From Anthoceros angustus (Eukaryota > Streptophyta > Anthocerotopsida > Anthocerotales > Anthocerotaceae), in the NCBI GenBank assembly GCA_010909165.1, contig VJWM01000209.1:269411-333410 (forward strand): 64,000 bases of DNA. Reading direction: 5' to 3'. This document shows positions 1 to 11,039 of this stretch, one piece after another. The notes below the pieces were generated by a model. The model was not told the DNA's origin and did not search any database. It saw only the letters and a program-made list of their open reading frames with translations. How positions within the stretch are numbered: position 1 is the first letter of the stretch; each line of letters opens with the position of its first letter. The translations under genes and the position numbers were made by a program.

Positions 1-1455
1 TTGGGATGAGCAGTAGCAATAGCCGAGACTAGCGGTGGCATTCCATTCCCGTTGGAGACAGAATGGTCTTGGTACACTCGCGATGAAGAAAACGAGGTAC
101 CACTGTAGACCCTCCGGACTCAACTTTGGTTGATCCCGCAATGGCGACGGATTTTTGGACATGGTGGAGGTGTACAGGGCACATCGGTGCGGAGGGAGGG
201 CAAGGCGAGGCTCAGTCGAGGTTGTGTGAAGGAGATTGAGGAGGGAATGATGGTTGCTGTCAAGCCGGGATGATCCAGGGCGAGACCATTCGGCTCGCAA
301 AAGTGGTGGAGGTGGACCATGATCGGGGTCCCTTTCATGATAGTTCATTGGTGGCGGACGGAGAACAATGATGCATTCGAGGAAGGTACATGGAGGAGTT
401 TGTGATACTGGGCGCCCACGGTCGAGGGAAAAAGTGCGGCGATCAAAGAATGGAGGCGAGGGCGTCGGAGAAGCATTTGCAAAGCCTCAACTTCCGAGAC
501 AATGTGCTGGCCTATGATTTGTGACAAGGAACAAGAGGCGTTGCGAGGGCGACAATGAAGCGATAAAGACCAAAGTCTTTGAGTTGCGGTCGAGCCGGTG
601 ATGAACCGGCGAGACTTCCGCCCGGTGACACGAATGTCATGCCCAAGACATGATTGACTCGGAAGACCTCGACAATGTGGAATCAACGGATGAGTCCACG
701 ACGTGGTGGTGGACCGGTGGATGGTCCGGACTCGGAGAGGAGCCGGACGAGGCAACCTAATATTGTCAACTTTCCGTTCCTTGTACCAGACGTTATGTCC
801 CCTCGGGCTTGAATGCGATGGATTGTTTTCGTCTTTTCGTGGAAAGGTTTAACGACTTGCCATCGGCATCATCTGTTGTAGGAAGTTGACGGTGTGATAA
901 TGTCCGGAGCATGTAAGCGGCGACTATGTCGAAACCGATCCCAATGTGGTGCTCTAATTTTCTAACAATGTTCGGTGGTTTTGTCCGATTGAGAGTAGCA
1001 GCGCGAGGTTTCAATGGTGATCATGCAGTCATCTATGTTCGACCTTGCGGTGTGGCGAAGTGTTCCCGAGGATGGTCACGCCCACGGATGTCCGTGGCAA
1101 GGTATGTATGCCGCAGCAAGTGCGCAATGTTTGTTTTTCGGTTCTAGTTGGGACCGCCCCTAATGACTATGGGGTGGAACGGACGGGGTCCAGTGGTGGC
1201 CGCTCAGCGAACGGACGCACACCAGCGAAACGGTGAGTACACGAGACGGGCTCAAAAGCAGCGTCTTCCTCCACTGCTTCCACCGCCAGAGGTTGTCTTC
1301 CACCTCCTTTGTGGTTTGTGCACGCGCTCATCCCTCCTCCTCCGGAGAGCCGTCCTCACGCCATGCTCCTCCACCTCCTTCCGACCTCTGTCGGGTTTTG
1401 CCTGTTATTCCCCTCCTCCTTACGTCCCATCCATCCAACCTTCCTTGAACTAACC
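1..1455. other. Unassigned sequence, no supportable gene
   Basis: Short open frames occur on both strands, but none shows a recognisable domain, a good start context or a consistent codon pattern. The stretch near 550-750 on the plus strand reads like decayed coding sequence (acidic and serine-rich fragments in shifting frames). I cannot assign it to a family. It could be the upstream part of the possible exon at 1,456-2,008 or of an unrecognised transposon. Confidence 0.4.
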
Positions 1456-2095
1456 TTGTTGTTTGCAGCCCTTCGGATGAGGACTCGCAGAGGTGGCTAC
1501 GAGTCACCACCTCGTATCACAAGGGAGGATGTGGAGGCAAAGCGAGCGCGGCGGAGAAGGATGGAAGTTGCCCATCCAGGACTTGTGTGGAGGCCATTTG
1601 GGTCTCCGGTGTGCGTGGGCGGGGAAAGACAGTATGGCTGGCCATCTCCTTCCATGCGAGGGTGGCGGTGGCATCGTAGATTTTCCGGATCTTTGCGGTA
1701 GGAAAAGCCAAGGGGGCTGGAAGAGGACTATAGGATAGCGAAGGAGGGGTTCCTGGAGGCGAAACGAAGGGTGCAGCAACTCCAGCACAGCGTCGCAGAG
1801 GAAGGAGGGGTGAAGGAAGAGCCTGAGGACCTGTCCCGGTCCCAGCAATTGTTTAGAGCTTCCCGTGACCTTGCAGCTGCCCGTGAGTCCATGCAACAGC
1901 TTACGCGAATGAAGGTTGCTGCAGAGGAGGCCGCTGTCGCACTGGGAGCGGGGAGCTGGGTGGAAGTGAAGGAGGAGGCAGGTAAGCACTTACCTCTGTT
2001 ACCTTTTCGCTTGAGAGTTGAGCATGGTTGTCGCTGCATGCACTAACGGGCTGTTCATTGTGGCAGAGACAGGCTGATGGGGACACCCTTGGCAA
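1456..2095 (+). pseudogene. Possible exon(s) of an unidentified coiled-coil protein
   Basis: The plus strand encodes a basic segment (an RARRRR run near 1,540), then, after a stop near 1,700, a charged helical stretch (1,720-1,980). The helical part is rich in Glu, Gln, Ala and Arg, with heptad-like spacing typical of a coiled coil. A plausible 5' splice site (AG/GTAAGC) lies at 1,981 and a plausible 3' site (GGCAG/AG) near 2,067, so this may be an exon-intron-exon piece. No family is recognised. Basic plus coiled-coil proteins are common as accessory genes of plant DNA transposons, which is my best guess. Confidence 0.3.
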
Positions 2096-2940
2096 AACTG
2101 GAGGAGCACTGTTGGAGATAGGAGCGTGAAGTGGGTTACCTAGGTTTTTTTTGCAAGCGATCTGTAGACTAGAAGCGGGGCGGAGGGGAAGAGAAAGGGA
2201 GGGAGAGGGGGTTGGATGCGTAGCTTTCTCGTGGCTTCACCGGGTCGAGTTGGGGACGGCAATCACATGATTTTGTGTATGTCAAGTTTTAGCGTCGATG
2301 TGCAAGCCATGGTGCCCTGAAGTGTGAAGCGGAAACGGGGTTTGAGTTTGGGGAATGCCGATTCGGAATGTTTGTCCGTCACGGACAGGTGGCTATGAGC
2401 CAACGGTCAATGTCACATGGCATGGACTGGAGGGGCGGTTACATGTGAACTACACCATATCGGTTTTCCAATACTTTATTAGCGAGAAATGTATTCATCA
2501 GCATATACTTTGTACCTTGGGGATGTATATTTGAATAATATTATTCCATGTATTTTACATGAATAACCCTAAGGCCCACAAACAGTGAGCCCGCTAGTGA
2601 TGCATTCTGTCCAATTGTGTAACATGACGGTACACTTTTCCATATGCCAGTTTGTAAAGGTAGCTTTGGTCGTAATGTATCCCAAAAGTGACACGATTGA
2701 AATAAAGCCTAAATAAATGTTCTAGTCTACACGCCATAAATTTATAAGGATCTCTACTTTTTCTCCCCGAATGCCTCTTTTGTTTAACCATGAGACATCG
2801 AGGTGTGGAAATATTGCCAATAAATTTCAAGTTTTGATGAAGTGGAATGGGTTTGGGTGTACTGTGCGTTGTATTTTTAGCAGCCGTTTCCCACAAACCC
2901 TCAAAATCAACGTTCCGAGTTTTCTTAAGTGCAAAAACTG
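2096..2940. other. Non-coding gap before copia-1
   Basis: No gene is visible. A purine-rich run lies at 2,170-2,215, and an AT-rich stretch at 2,460-2,570 could be 3' flanking sequence of whatever lies upstream. I found no copy of the copia-1 LTR start (TGTTGGAGCC) here, so copia-1 lacks a visible 5' LTR. The 117-residue minus-strand open frame at 2,594-2,947 has no recognisable motif and is not called. Confidence 0.4.
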
Positions 2941-3012
2941 ATGACATATTTGGCCCGTCTCCGGAAAGTGGAGTGTGTCACTAGCCCTAAGGAGACCTTG
3001 TTCAAGGTAGCT

Positions 3013-3245
3013 CCAACCACGCACTCTTCACTTCTCGAGGCCGAGGCAGTCGAAGAGGCAGAGGACGCGGTAACTTCTCAAACCGCCGATCCTACGACTC
3101 ACAGCAGCTGCAGTCACCTGGAGGCTACACTAAAAACAATCAGAATGGTCAGAAAAGGACCAGCAAAGGACCTTGCAACTGGTGCAGGATCCCAGGCCAT
3201 TTCGAGTACGAGTGCAGGAAGAAACAAGCAGGAGAACCCCGCCTG
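3013..3245 (+). pseudogene. Copia-1 gag C-terminus with CCHC zinc knuckle
   Basis: The plus-strand frame starting at about 3,013 gives an Arg/Gly-rich tract (RGRGSRRGRGRG) followed by CNWCRIPGHFEYEC. The latter is a perfect CX2CX4HX4C knuckle of retrotransposon nucleocapsid, which binds the element RNA. Upstream gag is out of frame or lost. The frame ends at about 3,245, where the sequence switches to inverted integrase, so the protease that should follow is missing. Confidence 0.85.
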
Positions 3246-3249
3246 TACT

Positions 3250-3847
3250 GGTGTATTCTCCGCCGTTATCACTGCGGAGAGTGCAAACTTGAAAACCAGT
3301 TCGTCGTTCTGCTGCTGATACAAAACCTTGGAAACAGGTGAGGGCCTCATCCTTATGGCGCAAGAAATAAATATGGCAATACCTGCTCCACTCATCCATA
3401 AAGGTAAGGAAGTAAGAGTGGCCTCCGAAGCTGTGTGTGCTCATTGGGCAATGTCCTGAGGCATGCCTTAAGTCGTCGAGCTCTTGTTGGTGAGGGATCT
3501 TTGAAAGGGAATTGAGTCAACTTGGAGTATTTCCAGATCTCACAGAAGAAATCCTTGCTGGATTTAATGTTGATAGGATCCTTGTACATGGTAGGGTTGG
3601 AAAAGGAGTCCAGATAACGTGGATTTATGTGGCCTGCCCGACAGTGCCATAGCAGGGTGTTGCTGTGAGAAGCTGATGATGAGCTGTCAGCAACGAGGGA
3701 TGAAGAAGACTGTATATTGAGCAGGTACAAATCGTTATAAGGTAGGCCGTGTGCCAGTGCAGTTTGATGTTTGTCCTTCGAGTCATAAATTGTGCAGTGG
3801 TTGCCTTGAAAGGTGATTATGAGGTTGTGCTCCGTGGCCAAGATCAC
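3250..3847 (-). pseudogene. Copia-1 GAG-pre-integrase and integrase N-half, inverted in place
   Basis: Read on the minus strand from 3,847 down, this gives the GAG-pre-integrase motif (LLWHCRAGHIN) and then, after a frameshift, the integrase catalytic core. The core shows YFLTFMDEWSRY and LRSDNGGEYTS, the latter holding the second catalytic Asp. The gag before it and the integrase C-half after it are on the plus strand, so this block has been flipped within the element. About 60 residues expected between DNGGEYTS and the next visible integrase motif are missing at the right breakpoint, and the protease at the left one. Confidence 0.85.
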
Positions 3848-4150
3848 TTCTTGAGATTTCCCGCTCCATCCTGAAGCTCTCCTGCCTCTCTCGAGGCTAC
3901 TGGGCTGAGGCAGTAGCTACAGCCAACTACCTTAAAAACAGGCTTCCTACTAAAGAGCTGCCAGGTACTACACCTTTTGAGCGCTGGACAGGTAACAAAC
4001 CTAGAATCTCCCATCTCCGCATCTTCGGTAGTCCTGCCTTTGCACATGTACCAGATGCCACACGTCACAAATGGGACGACAAAAGTCGAAAGCTTCTCTT
4101 CATTGGCTACTCGGATCAAGTAAAGCCTACCGCCTTTTCAACACTACGAG
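3848..4150 (+). pseudogene. Copia-1 integrase C-terminal half
   Basis: The plus frame reads LLEISRSILKLS, then YWAEAVATANYLKNRLPTK and HLRIFGSPAFAHVP, ending with LLFIGYSD. These are the conserved C-terminal integrase motifs of plant copia elements, downstream of the third catalytic residue. The sequence begins abruptly at 3,848, next to the start of the inverted block. It is followed by the variable linker leading to reverse transcriptase. Confidence 0.88.
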
Positions 4151-4168
4151 AGGTAATCCTTTCTCGTA

Positions 4169-5605
4169 GTGTTCATTTCCATGAATCCCATGTTCTCAAC
4201 ACCTATCTTACTTCCCTGTCCACCTCTCTTCCCACCACTGGTCTCTCTGGCCTCCTACCTTCAGCTAATTTTCCCCTTGACCTTGAGGGGGCCACCTCCC
4301 ACTATGAAGAAGCTGAAGATGCCATGCAAGCTCAAGAGAAAACAGATCATTTATCCTGTTCCAGGTCCAGCTATCCAAGCACCACCACATGTTCCAGCTT
4401 GCTCAGATACAGCCTCAGGTACTACCTCCTCCACTATTACCTGCACCCATAGCCCTGGATCAGCCACATCACCCTGTGATAGATAACCAAGACTTAGACA
4501 TGAACCATGCTCTAGTACCCGAGGTACCCGTGCCAGAACCTGATCCTCCTCCTCTAAGGCGTTCCACACGCAATAGACCGCCCAGTCATCTATGGAAAAA
4601 TCCACCCTCTGTCCCTAGAGACTCCTTCTCTCGTCAAGCAACCATTATGGAACCTGTAGAAGCACCAGTTCCCACTCAAGCTCAGCCCGACAGCGCAGAC
4701 CAAGTCCAGCTCGCCTTGTATCAAGCCCTGTCTGCACTTGAAATGCAGGATGTACCTGCAAGCATAGAAGAAGCCCTTAGCACACCCGAGTGGAAGGCTT
4801 CCGTTCAGTCAGAATACGACTCTCTAATTGCCAATCCACTTGAAACTGCGGCCTACTGAGCACTGGCCATTTCTGTAAGTGGACCTTCAGAAGGAAGCTT
4901 AACCCTGATGGGACCGTCTCAAGATACAAGTCTAGACTGGTAGCCCGTGGTTTCACCCAGGTACCAAGTTTTGACTATGATGAAAACATATTGTTCAGCC
5001 CAGTCGTCAAGGCAACATCCATACGGATCCTCCTAGCCTTCGCTGCCCATCACCACCTGCATATACACCAGGTAGATATCAAAACCGCTTTCCTCTACGG
5101 AACCCTAAATGAGGACATCTACATGCTACAGCCACCAGGGTTTGTTAAGGATAGCAGCAAGGTATGCAAATTGCTCAAATCCATCCATGGACTAAAGCAC
5201 CGGCACAAGTATGGAATGAAACCGTGGATAGATACCTGAAAAGGTGTGGCTTCACTCCTCTTATCTCAGACACCAGTGTCTACATCCTGAGAACAAAGAA
5301 CAAGTTTGCAATAGTGACACTATACGTTGATGACAACTTCATATTTTGAGACAGTCCTGAGATTATCCAGTATGTGAAAGACCTCTTGTCAAAGGAGTAT
5401 AATGTTGTAGACATGGGACCCCTACGGTATGCATTGGGAGTACAGTTTGAACACAACAAGGAGGACCACTCTTTCTTCATCCATCAAGAACACTACGTAA
5501 ACCAATTGCTGGAAAGATTCAACATGAAGGACTCAAAGCCAGTATCAACTCCAATGGCTTCAGGAGAGAAGGTATCTGACGCCAAGACACCAAGAAACAA
5601 AGGAG
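4169..5605 (+). pseudogene. Copia-1 linker and reverse transcriptase
   Basis: A Pro-rich linker ends in PPPLRRSTRNRPPSHLW, the usual copia signature just before RT. RT follows: EEALSTPEWKASVQSEYDSL, RYKSRLVARGFTQ (near 4,925), QVDIKTAFLYGTL with the first catalytic Asp (near 5,070), and LYVDD (near 5,323), the catalytic YxDD box. Stops and frameshifts occur at 4,858, 5,237 and 5,347. The RT copied the element RNA in cytoplasmic particles. It is now a pseudogene. Confidence 0.9.
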
Positions 5606-6245
5606 ATGTCAGCTATCCCGCATAACGAGGTCAGAGGCGCTTTACTTTACCTCTCAATCTGGACAAGACCCGACGTTGCACTAGCTGTGAACGTGGTATC
5701 CAGATATTTGTCGAACCCCGGGAAGGCTCATTGGACCTGTGTCAAGCGCATCCTTCGCTACCTCAAGAAGACCAAGTCCCTAGGACTCATTTACAAAGGT
5801 GATAGCTCTCCCAAGCTCACTCTAATCTCCTTCTCAGACGCAAATTGGGCGGGAGATCCGGATGCGAGAAGGTCTATTGCAGCATACTGCACAGCTATCA
5901 ACGGTTGCACAGTGTCATGGGCGTGCAAGAAGATGCAAACGATTTGTACCTCATCAGCGAGTACGCAGAACAACGTGGCCAAGGAGATCCCGTGGGTGAG
6001 GCAATTCACGCACGATATAGGCGAGGACCGGGATCAGCCCACACTATTCATGACAATCAATACGCCATCGCCATGACACTCAATCGCGCATAGAACTAAG
6101 CATGTGGAGATCCATCACCATTTCATTCGTCAAGTGGTGGCCAACAAGCAAGTGACCTTAAACTACATCAACACGAATGAGATATCGCTTCACGATAAGG
6201 CTTATCCAAGCCACTTCACAACAAGCACACTGAAGGTATCGGACT
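5606..6245 (+). pseudogene. Copia-1 RNase H and 3' end of pol
   Basis: The frame contains the copia RNase H region: GALLYLSIWTRPDVALAVN, then SDANWAGDPDARRSIAAYC with the catalytic Asp pair, then a shifted KHVEIHHHFIRQ and the conserved tail. It degrades RNA in RNA/DNA hybrids during reverse transcription. One frameshift lies near 5,960 and another near 6,090. The polypurine tract and 3' LTR follow directly. Confidence 0.88.
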
Positions 6246-6410
6246 GGTCAGCAGAGAATCTTACCTGGGTATTCCTTCCGAATCAGCCAATTCACAGGAA
6301 GGGAGAGCTCCTTAATTCCGCACCACCACTGCTAGCGTTATGCTTCAGCAACTTCGAGTTTTCATCTCTGTGTTTGGAGACTAGACTGAAGATTGTTGGA
6401 ATCCGCAGCG

Positions 6411-6598
6411 ACGGGGGGTGTTGGAGCCATAGCGCTACGGATTGGAGCTTCGCCCCCATCAGCCATTAGCCATTAGGGCACAATTCGTGCACACGTAGAT
6501 AAATGCTTAGTTCGTGATGCAGCCTGGGTACCATCAAGACTGTGAGCGGATTACAACCGCATTCGAGACACTATAAGTACAGGCATTCAGCCTTAATC
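6411..6598 (+). repeat. Copia-1 polypurine tract and truncated 3' LTR
   Basis: The tract ACGGGGGG (6,411-6,418) is followed by TGTTGGAGCC, a classic copia LTR start, at 6,419. A TATA-like CTATAAGTA lies near 6,572, where the U3/R border would be expected. At about 6,598 the sequence changes to Tnp2 transposase code in the opposite orientation, so the LTR is cut before a CA end can be recognised. No partner LTR is present, so its age cannot be estimated. Confidence 0.7.
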
Positions 6599-7125
6599 CT
6601 ACCATCTTCCGGGGAACTGTGTTGCCAGAGACACCTTGCTGGAAGCGCGGCTCACCACAAAGCAGTGCGGGGCCTCCCGGCATGCTCCCAAAATAGGCAG
6701 CGTTTCGCACATAGTACGATCCCGATGTGGCGTCTCACCAACCCGCATGAGGTTCTGCCGAGCCTCCTGGTGGCTACCGGGCATGGAATTTCCAGGAGGG
6801 AGAAGAGTGGAGGAGAGGATGGCAAATATTGCCAACATTCTTTGAGTCGGAGATCTGAGCTCTTGTATGAACAAGAGCGCAGGATAGCGCCACCGCTTTC
6901 GCGAGATTTCTCAGGTAGGGTGCATTCCCACAATGGAATGCTTGCCTCCTGCTCCAGTGCGATGAACGAATCCGGTCTACTAGGATCCTGGAGGTAGGGT
7001 GGGAAGGCCTCATCTCCATCCCCACCAGTGCCATCTGTGTCGGTAATGCCGCCCGACTCGTGGGCGCGTCCATCTGCTACATCAGACACAAACCCGTCTA
7101 CTGGAATGTTGCCGTGGTCGCCCAC
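6599..7125 (-). pseudogene. CACTA transposase Tnp2 N-terminal region (remnant 1)
   Basis: Minus-strand frames give, across two frameshifts, EASIPLWE, then AIFAILSSTLLPPGNSMPGS and a Cys/His segment (CAKRCLFWEHAG), ending in a GVSGNTVPRK-like piece. These match the start of plant En/Spm transposases (PF02992): the PLWE motif, the LLP..N.LP block and the IHAC-type zinc-binding stretch. The rest of Tnp2 is absent because copia-1 sequence replaces it below 6,598. It is a dead fragment. Confidence 0.75.
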
Positions 7126-7304
7126 ATCCAGGTTGGCCCCTGGCGCATCTTCGTCCGCATCAGCGGCTAGGTATAGCGGTGGGAGAGGTCGGCCTGATCG
7201 AAGGAGCTACACACACGCACAATTCGAAGTCAATGATGAACATAGCCCTTACTGCCGGACTTCAACCCCGCTAGTGCAGAAGAAAACAGCGGTCGAACAC
7301 CCTT

Positions 7305-7587
7305 TCCCTCACCTGTGCGCGTAGTCGCGTATGATGGATGACATGCCTCCTTGAGATGTCGGCGCGGGCTTTCCGATTACGTGGCTTGCAAGCAGGGCAA
7401 GGGCAAGGGATTTCTGGGATGTCTTTGTTCCTTCGGAGAGCGGACATGGTGACGGGGAAGGGTAGGCAAGCGTTGGGCGTTGCTTTTGCAAAAGCAGGAG
7501 CCCAGCTGGAAGATGTTGCGAGTCCCCGCCTGGTTGCACACTCATTCTCACCAATCCAGCCCAACGGTCACGGGGCCTATCTAACAA
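7305..7587 (-). pseudogene. CACTA transposase-associated Cys-rich domain (remnant 1)
   Basis: The minus frame contains DIPEIPCPCPACKPRNRKA followed by a HVIHHTRLRA-like segment. This C-P-C-x2-C...H...H pattern is the transposase-associated domain found upstream of Tnp2 in plant CACTA proteins (PF13963). It lies in the right order, 5' of the Tnp2 fragment on the same strand, about 300 bases inside the putative element end at 7,889. Confidence 0.65.
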
Positions 7588-7878
7588 GGGTGCCCGTTGG
7601 TCTGAACGGCAGTTTCAGCTCCACAGAGCATGACCGTTGGGTTTGCGGCCCTTGTCATGTTATTCCCGGCTACCACGGGCTTGTTGTGCCCGCCCCGTCG
7701 ACATGGTGACCGGACTTGAGTGTTGAAAGACGTAGGGTGAAACGCACAGCGTCGGCGTCGTTTGCGAGGAGAGACAAGCAAGCAGGACGTATCAAATGCT
7801 CAAGTTTGTCTTAACTATACAACGCAGTTAAAACGTCCTCTCAAACGTGTCATGTACCACGTCTTATTGCACGTCAAA

Positions 7879-7889
7879 TTGTAGTAGTG
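7879..7889 (-). repeat. Putative 5' terminus of CACTA remnant 1
   Basis: Read on the minus strand, the sequence begins CACTACTACAATTTG, a typical CACTA superfamily end, about 300 bases upstream of the transposase-associated domain. The opposite end is not in the window, so neither the inverted repeat nor the 3-bp target duplication can be checked. Confidence 0.45.
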
Positions 7890-8249
7890 CATCGATATCG
7901 GAGTCGCAGCATTTTTGGTTGTATGCAGCATGGCAACCGACGCCTTTGAATTCTCCGTGGCGCTCAGATGTGCGCACTCGCCGACCGGCCATGGTCGACC
8001 TGCCATCGCCCCTGGGCTGCAGGCAAGCCTTGAAGCTCCGGGGGAGGGGGCCTAGGGCAAGGGTGACTGTGACCTGCCTGGCGCTGGCCTCACCAGGCCG
8101 CTCACCTAGCATGGATGACGACGGTGAGCAGCTTCGAGCGCCAGGTACAGCCTCCTGATCAAGCGTTCATGACGTACCCCGTCATTTGGCTGACTGCCTT
8201 TTGGTGGTGCGGATAGGAATTCTGACAGACATCACTTGTTAGGCATTCC
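7890..8249. other. Unassigned sequence
   Basis: GC-moderate sequence with overlapping short open frames on both strands and no recognisable domain. It separates the CACTA end from the AT-rich block. Confidence 0.4.
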
Positions 8250-9112
8250 GTTAGACTGTAAGCAATGAACGCCATCACAAAACTGGATAAGCATGTTTTT
8301 CATGTGGAAATCATATGGCGCCACGGCCCATGCAGTCGGCCATGGAAAAAACTATATGAAAATAATATCCTCAATGGGTAAGTATTTTTATTTTTAGTTT
8401 CTATGTGTTCTACATTATTTATGTTTGAGTCCTACAAAGAACTCATATATTACTCATGAAAGGACAATATGCTCATGTTATAAATGTCATTCAGTATCTA
8501 TGTAGTTTAAATATTTTAATATATAGGTGCTCTTCTATGGAATCTCTTATGAATCTACGTAAAAACGAATATAAAAACAACATAAAAATAATTACATCCC
8601 TAAATTTTATGCCCTTCATGCCAGTCTTATATGGATATTTATGAACTAAGATTTTAAATTTTAAATAGTTAAATATTTTTACTATATGAAAATATAATTA
8701 TCTAATAATATAAAGACATGGATAAGTACATCCAATAAAATTCATATGTATTTTAATACCCTGTATCATGTGTAAAATAATATAGAGAGCATGTAGATAC
8801 GGTCCACACAGTCGGCCATGAAAAGAGGGTATGAATATCATATCCTGTCAATTTATGATTTATGTCATTCCTTGTAAAATCTTTGTACCCATTTGCTTTT
8901 GAGTACTACAAAGAACTTGTAAAATACTCATAAGCTACAAGTGTCCTTTTATTTTGTGTGTCATGCTAAATGCATTTACTTTCTTTATATAAAAATATAT
9001 GTTCGCTAATAAGAAATCTATATGAACTTATGTGAAAATAGATATATACATCATACGCGAATTGCTATGATTTAAATATGCCTTTCACACTTCCTTTCTG
9101 AATATCTAATAC
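8250..9112. repeat. AT-rich block with a degenerate direct repeat of about 476 bp
   Basis: This block is strongly AT-rich. Two copies of a segment containing CAGTCGGCCATG (8,333 and 8,809), followed by similar 'ATATCCT..CAAT' and 'GAGT(C)CTACAAAGAACT' stretches, repeat at about 476 bp spacing. The gypsy element interrupts the block at 9,113, and the AT-rich sequence resumes at 16,407. It has no coding capacity. It may be an old LTR or a spacer. Confidence 0.55.
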
Positions 9113-9675
9113 AGTAACACCCCTTTTGATGAGGTGGGGCGATCACGATTAGATAAAAACATCACGGACACCAAAGACTAGGCCTCCAAGTAGCCCGCCG
9201 TCCTTCCACGGACGACTCGCATGCACACACTGCTATTTATTCCAAGAGAGTCAACAAGAATACATGAGAGATCGGAGCTCCCCATCTTTGCCTAAGCTAG
9301 GAGCTTAGCTCTCTCCCTCGATCTCCTCCTCAACCTCTCCTCTAGCACGCTCACACTCTAGGCTCCAAAGCCTCTAGGCACCAAAGTCCTATCCTCACAA
9401 GAGTGTAGCTCCCAAGTGCTAGGATCCTTCTAGACATGCTCACACTCCCAAGGCCTAGGCTCCAAAGTCCTATCCTCAAGAGTGTAGCTCCCCATGCTAG
9501 GATCACAAGATATCTCTAGGGCTAGCCTCATCTCCTTATATAGGAGGCTTACATCATTTCCAAAGTAAGCGCTAAGCGGACTTTCTTCCTTAAGCCCTAA
9601 GCTAAGTCTTACCACCACTACTTACAACTTACTAACTAGATCCAGTGCATGCTTCTCATGCAAGGCTCATTATCT
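9113..9675 (-). repeat. Gypsy 3' LTR
   Basis: About 563 bp, matching 15,816-16,401 along its length with many small indels. It contains its own internal repeats of 'TAGGCTCC(C)AAAG' and 'AAGAGTGTAGCTCCC'. On the minus strand it follows a purine tract (GATGGGGAG). The two LTRs differ mostly at CG, CAG and CTG positions. Confidence 0.92.
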
Positions 9676-9683
9676 CCCCATCG
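9674..9683 (-). promoter_or_regulatory. Gypsy polypurine tract
   Basis: On the minus strand the short purine run GATGGGGAG directly precedes the 3' LTR. This is where plus-strand DNA synthesis would be primed. It is short, but correctly placed. Confidence 0.6.
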
Positions 9684-9723
9684 AAAAGAATCACATCTCG
9701 GTGATAGCCAACGTATCGAGAGA

Positions 9724-9900
9724 TCATCCAGATCCTTTCTGAATATCCTCTAACGTTACCCAAACTGGATCTGAGATCCCACGCAACTTTACCATATATT
9801 GTGGTACGATTCCACGTTTTGTAGGCACGCTACTCTCTGCAAGGAATTCCTCAATTTCCCATGATCCTTGATTATCTTTGCCGCGAGAACACTGCTTCTT
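9724..9900 (-). pseudogene. Gypsy C-terminal chromodomain
   Basis: The minus frame 9,978-9,724 contains EIEEFLAESSVPTKRG, then IVPQYMVKLRGISDPVWV and a TLEDIQ end. The pattern (a beta-strand with V-Q-Y-x-V-K, a W, then an acidic helix) is the chromodomain at the end of integrase in chromoviruses. It is thought to steer insertion by reading histone marks. It sits just upstream of the polypurine tract, as expected. Confidence 0.75.
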
Positions 9901-10195
9901 CTTGTCCATGTCTTCTTTCTCTTTGCACAACAAATGGTTTCGAGTGATACATGAAACACATTGTGTGCAAAAATCCATTCAGCCTGTAACATAAGCCACT
10001 TCTCCAATGCGCTTCAAGACTACAAATGGACCACCATATCTTGGCCTTAACTTAAGAGTTAATCCTTGAGGTAATGGGAAATGCTTCAATTTCACCCATA
10101 CTTTATCCCCAACGTTGAAGACAGTTTCTCTCACCTATCGGCATATTTCTTGGCGTGCTTGAGCCTTGGCTAAAATTCCTTTGGCAATCTCATGC

Positions 10196-10921
10196 CTAGC
10201 CTTCAAGCTCAATGAATCGGCGTGGATCTCTAGTGGTAGTATCGAAAACTTCAGCATTTAGCATGGATACCACGTCCGGTCGAATTCCTCCCATCTCAAA
10301 AGGACTACATCCAAGAGAGGCGTGCGTGTGTGTTATAACAAAATTGCATCGTCTAGATGATCGATCCAATCCCTCGATCAATCTGCACATAATGCCTTAA
10401 GTATTCTTCTTGGATTCGGTTGACTCGCTCAGTTGAGCCATCAGTATCTGGATGGAAAGCTGTGCTCATACATAATTCCACATTCAAGCATTTCATCAAA
10501 TGCTGCCAAAATTCTCCTGTGAACCTTGGATCCCTGTCACTCACAATCTGCATAGGTAAGCCATGGTACTTGTATATATACTTCTTAAACAAGCTGGCTA
10601 CCTCAGAAGCTGTCACTCGCTTCTTTGTAGGGATGAAATGTGCTTGTTTGGTGAATCTATCCACCACTGTCATGATAGCTGTACAACCATTACTGGGTGG
10701 CAAAGGCATGATAAAATCCATAGAGATACTCTTCCAAGGTCCACTTGGAATAGGTAGGGGCTGTAGCAAACCTCTTGGTTTAGCTTGCTCCACCTTATCT
10801 TGCTGACAAACAGCACATGCCTTGACATAATCCACTGTATCTTGATACATTCCGGCCAGTAAAACAGCTTCCTTAGCTTCTCATAAGTGGGGTCAATTCC
10901 ACGGTGACCTGCACTTGGCAC
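10196..10921 (-). pseudogene. Gypsy integrase
   Basis: From 10,921 downward the minus frames give the zinc-binding region (GHRGIDPTYEKLRKLFYWP, CAVCQQDK). The catalytic core follows: WKSISMDFIMPLP with the first Asp, then IVSDRDPRFTGEFW with the second, then a TERVNRIQEEYLRHYV region with the Glu. The GPY-type C-terminal region begins at SLGCSPFEM (10,310). Frameshifts lie near 10,850 and 10,350. This enzyme joined element DNA to the host chromosome. Confidence 0.9.
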
Positions 10922-11039
10922 ATCATGACATTCAGAAGCAATTTGCTCTTCAACTCAAGAATTTGGGATCACAATCCTCCTCTGTTTGTATATCAACAAA
11001 CCATCCTCAATTTGAACTTGCTTCCTTCGCTCTATTCCA

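Larger units (their letters stand above)
2941..6598 (+). mobile_element. Copia-1: degraded, 5'-truncated Ty1/copia retrotransposon
   Basis: The coding order is gag zinc knuckle, integrase (partly inverted), reverse transcriptase, RNase H, then a G-rich tract and an LTR start. This gag-IN-RT-RH order defines Ty1/copia. The element has no 5' LTR, no primer binding site and no readable protease, and it carries many stops and frameshifts. Its 3' LTR is cut off at about 6,598, where CACTA transposase sequence in the opposite orientation begins. It is immobile on its own. Confidence 0.9.

Noticed and set aside
2594-2947. 117-codon minus-strand frame before copia-1
   Set aside because: No motif, AT-rich context, overlaps the start of the copia gag side. 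Likely chance.
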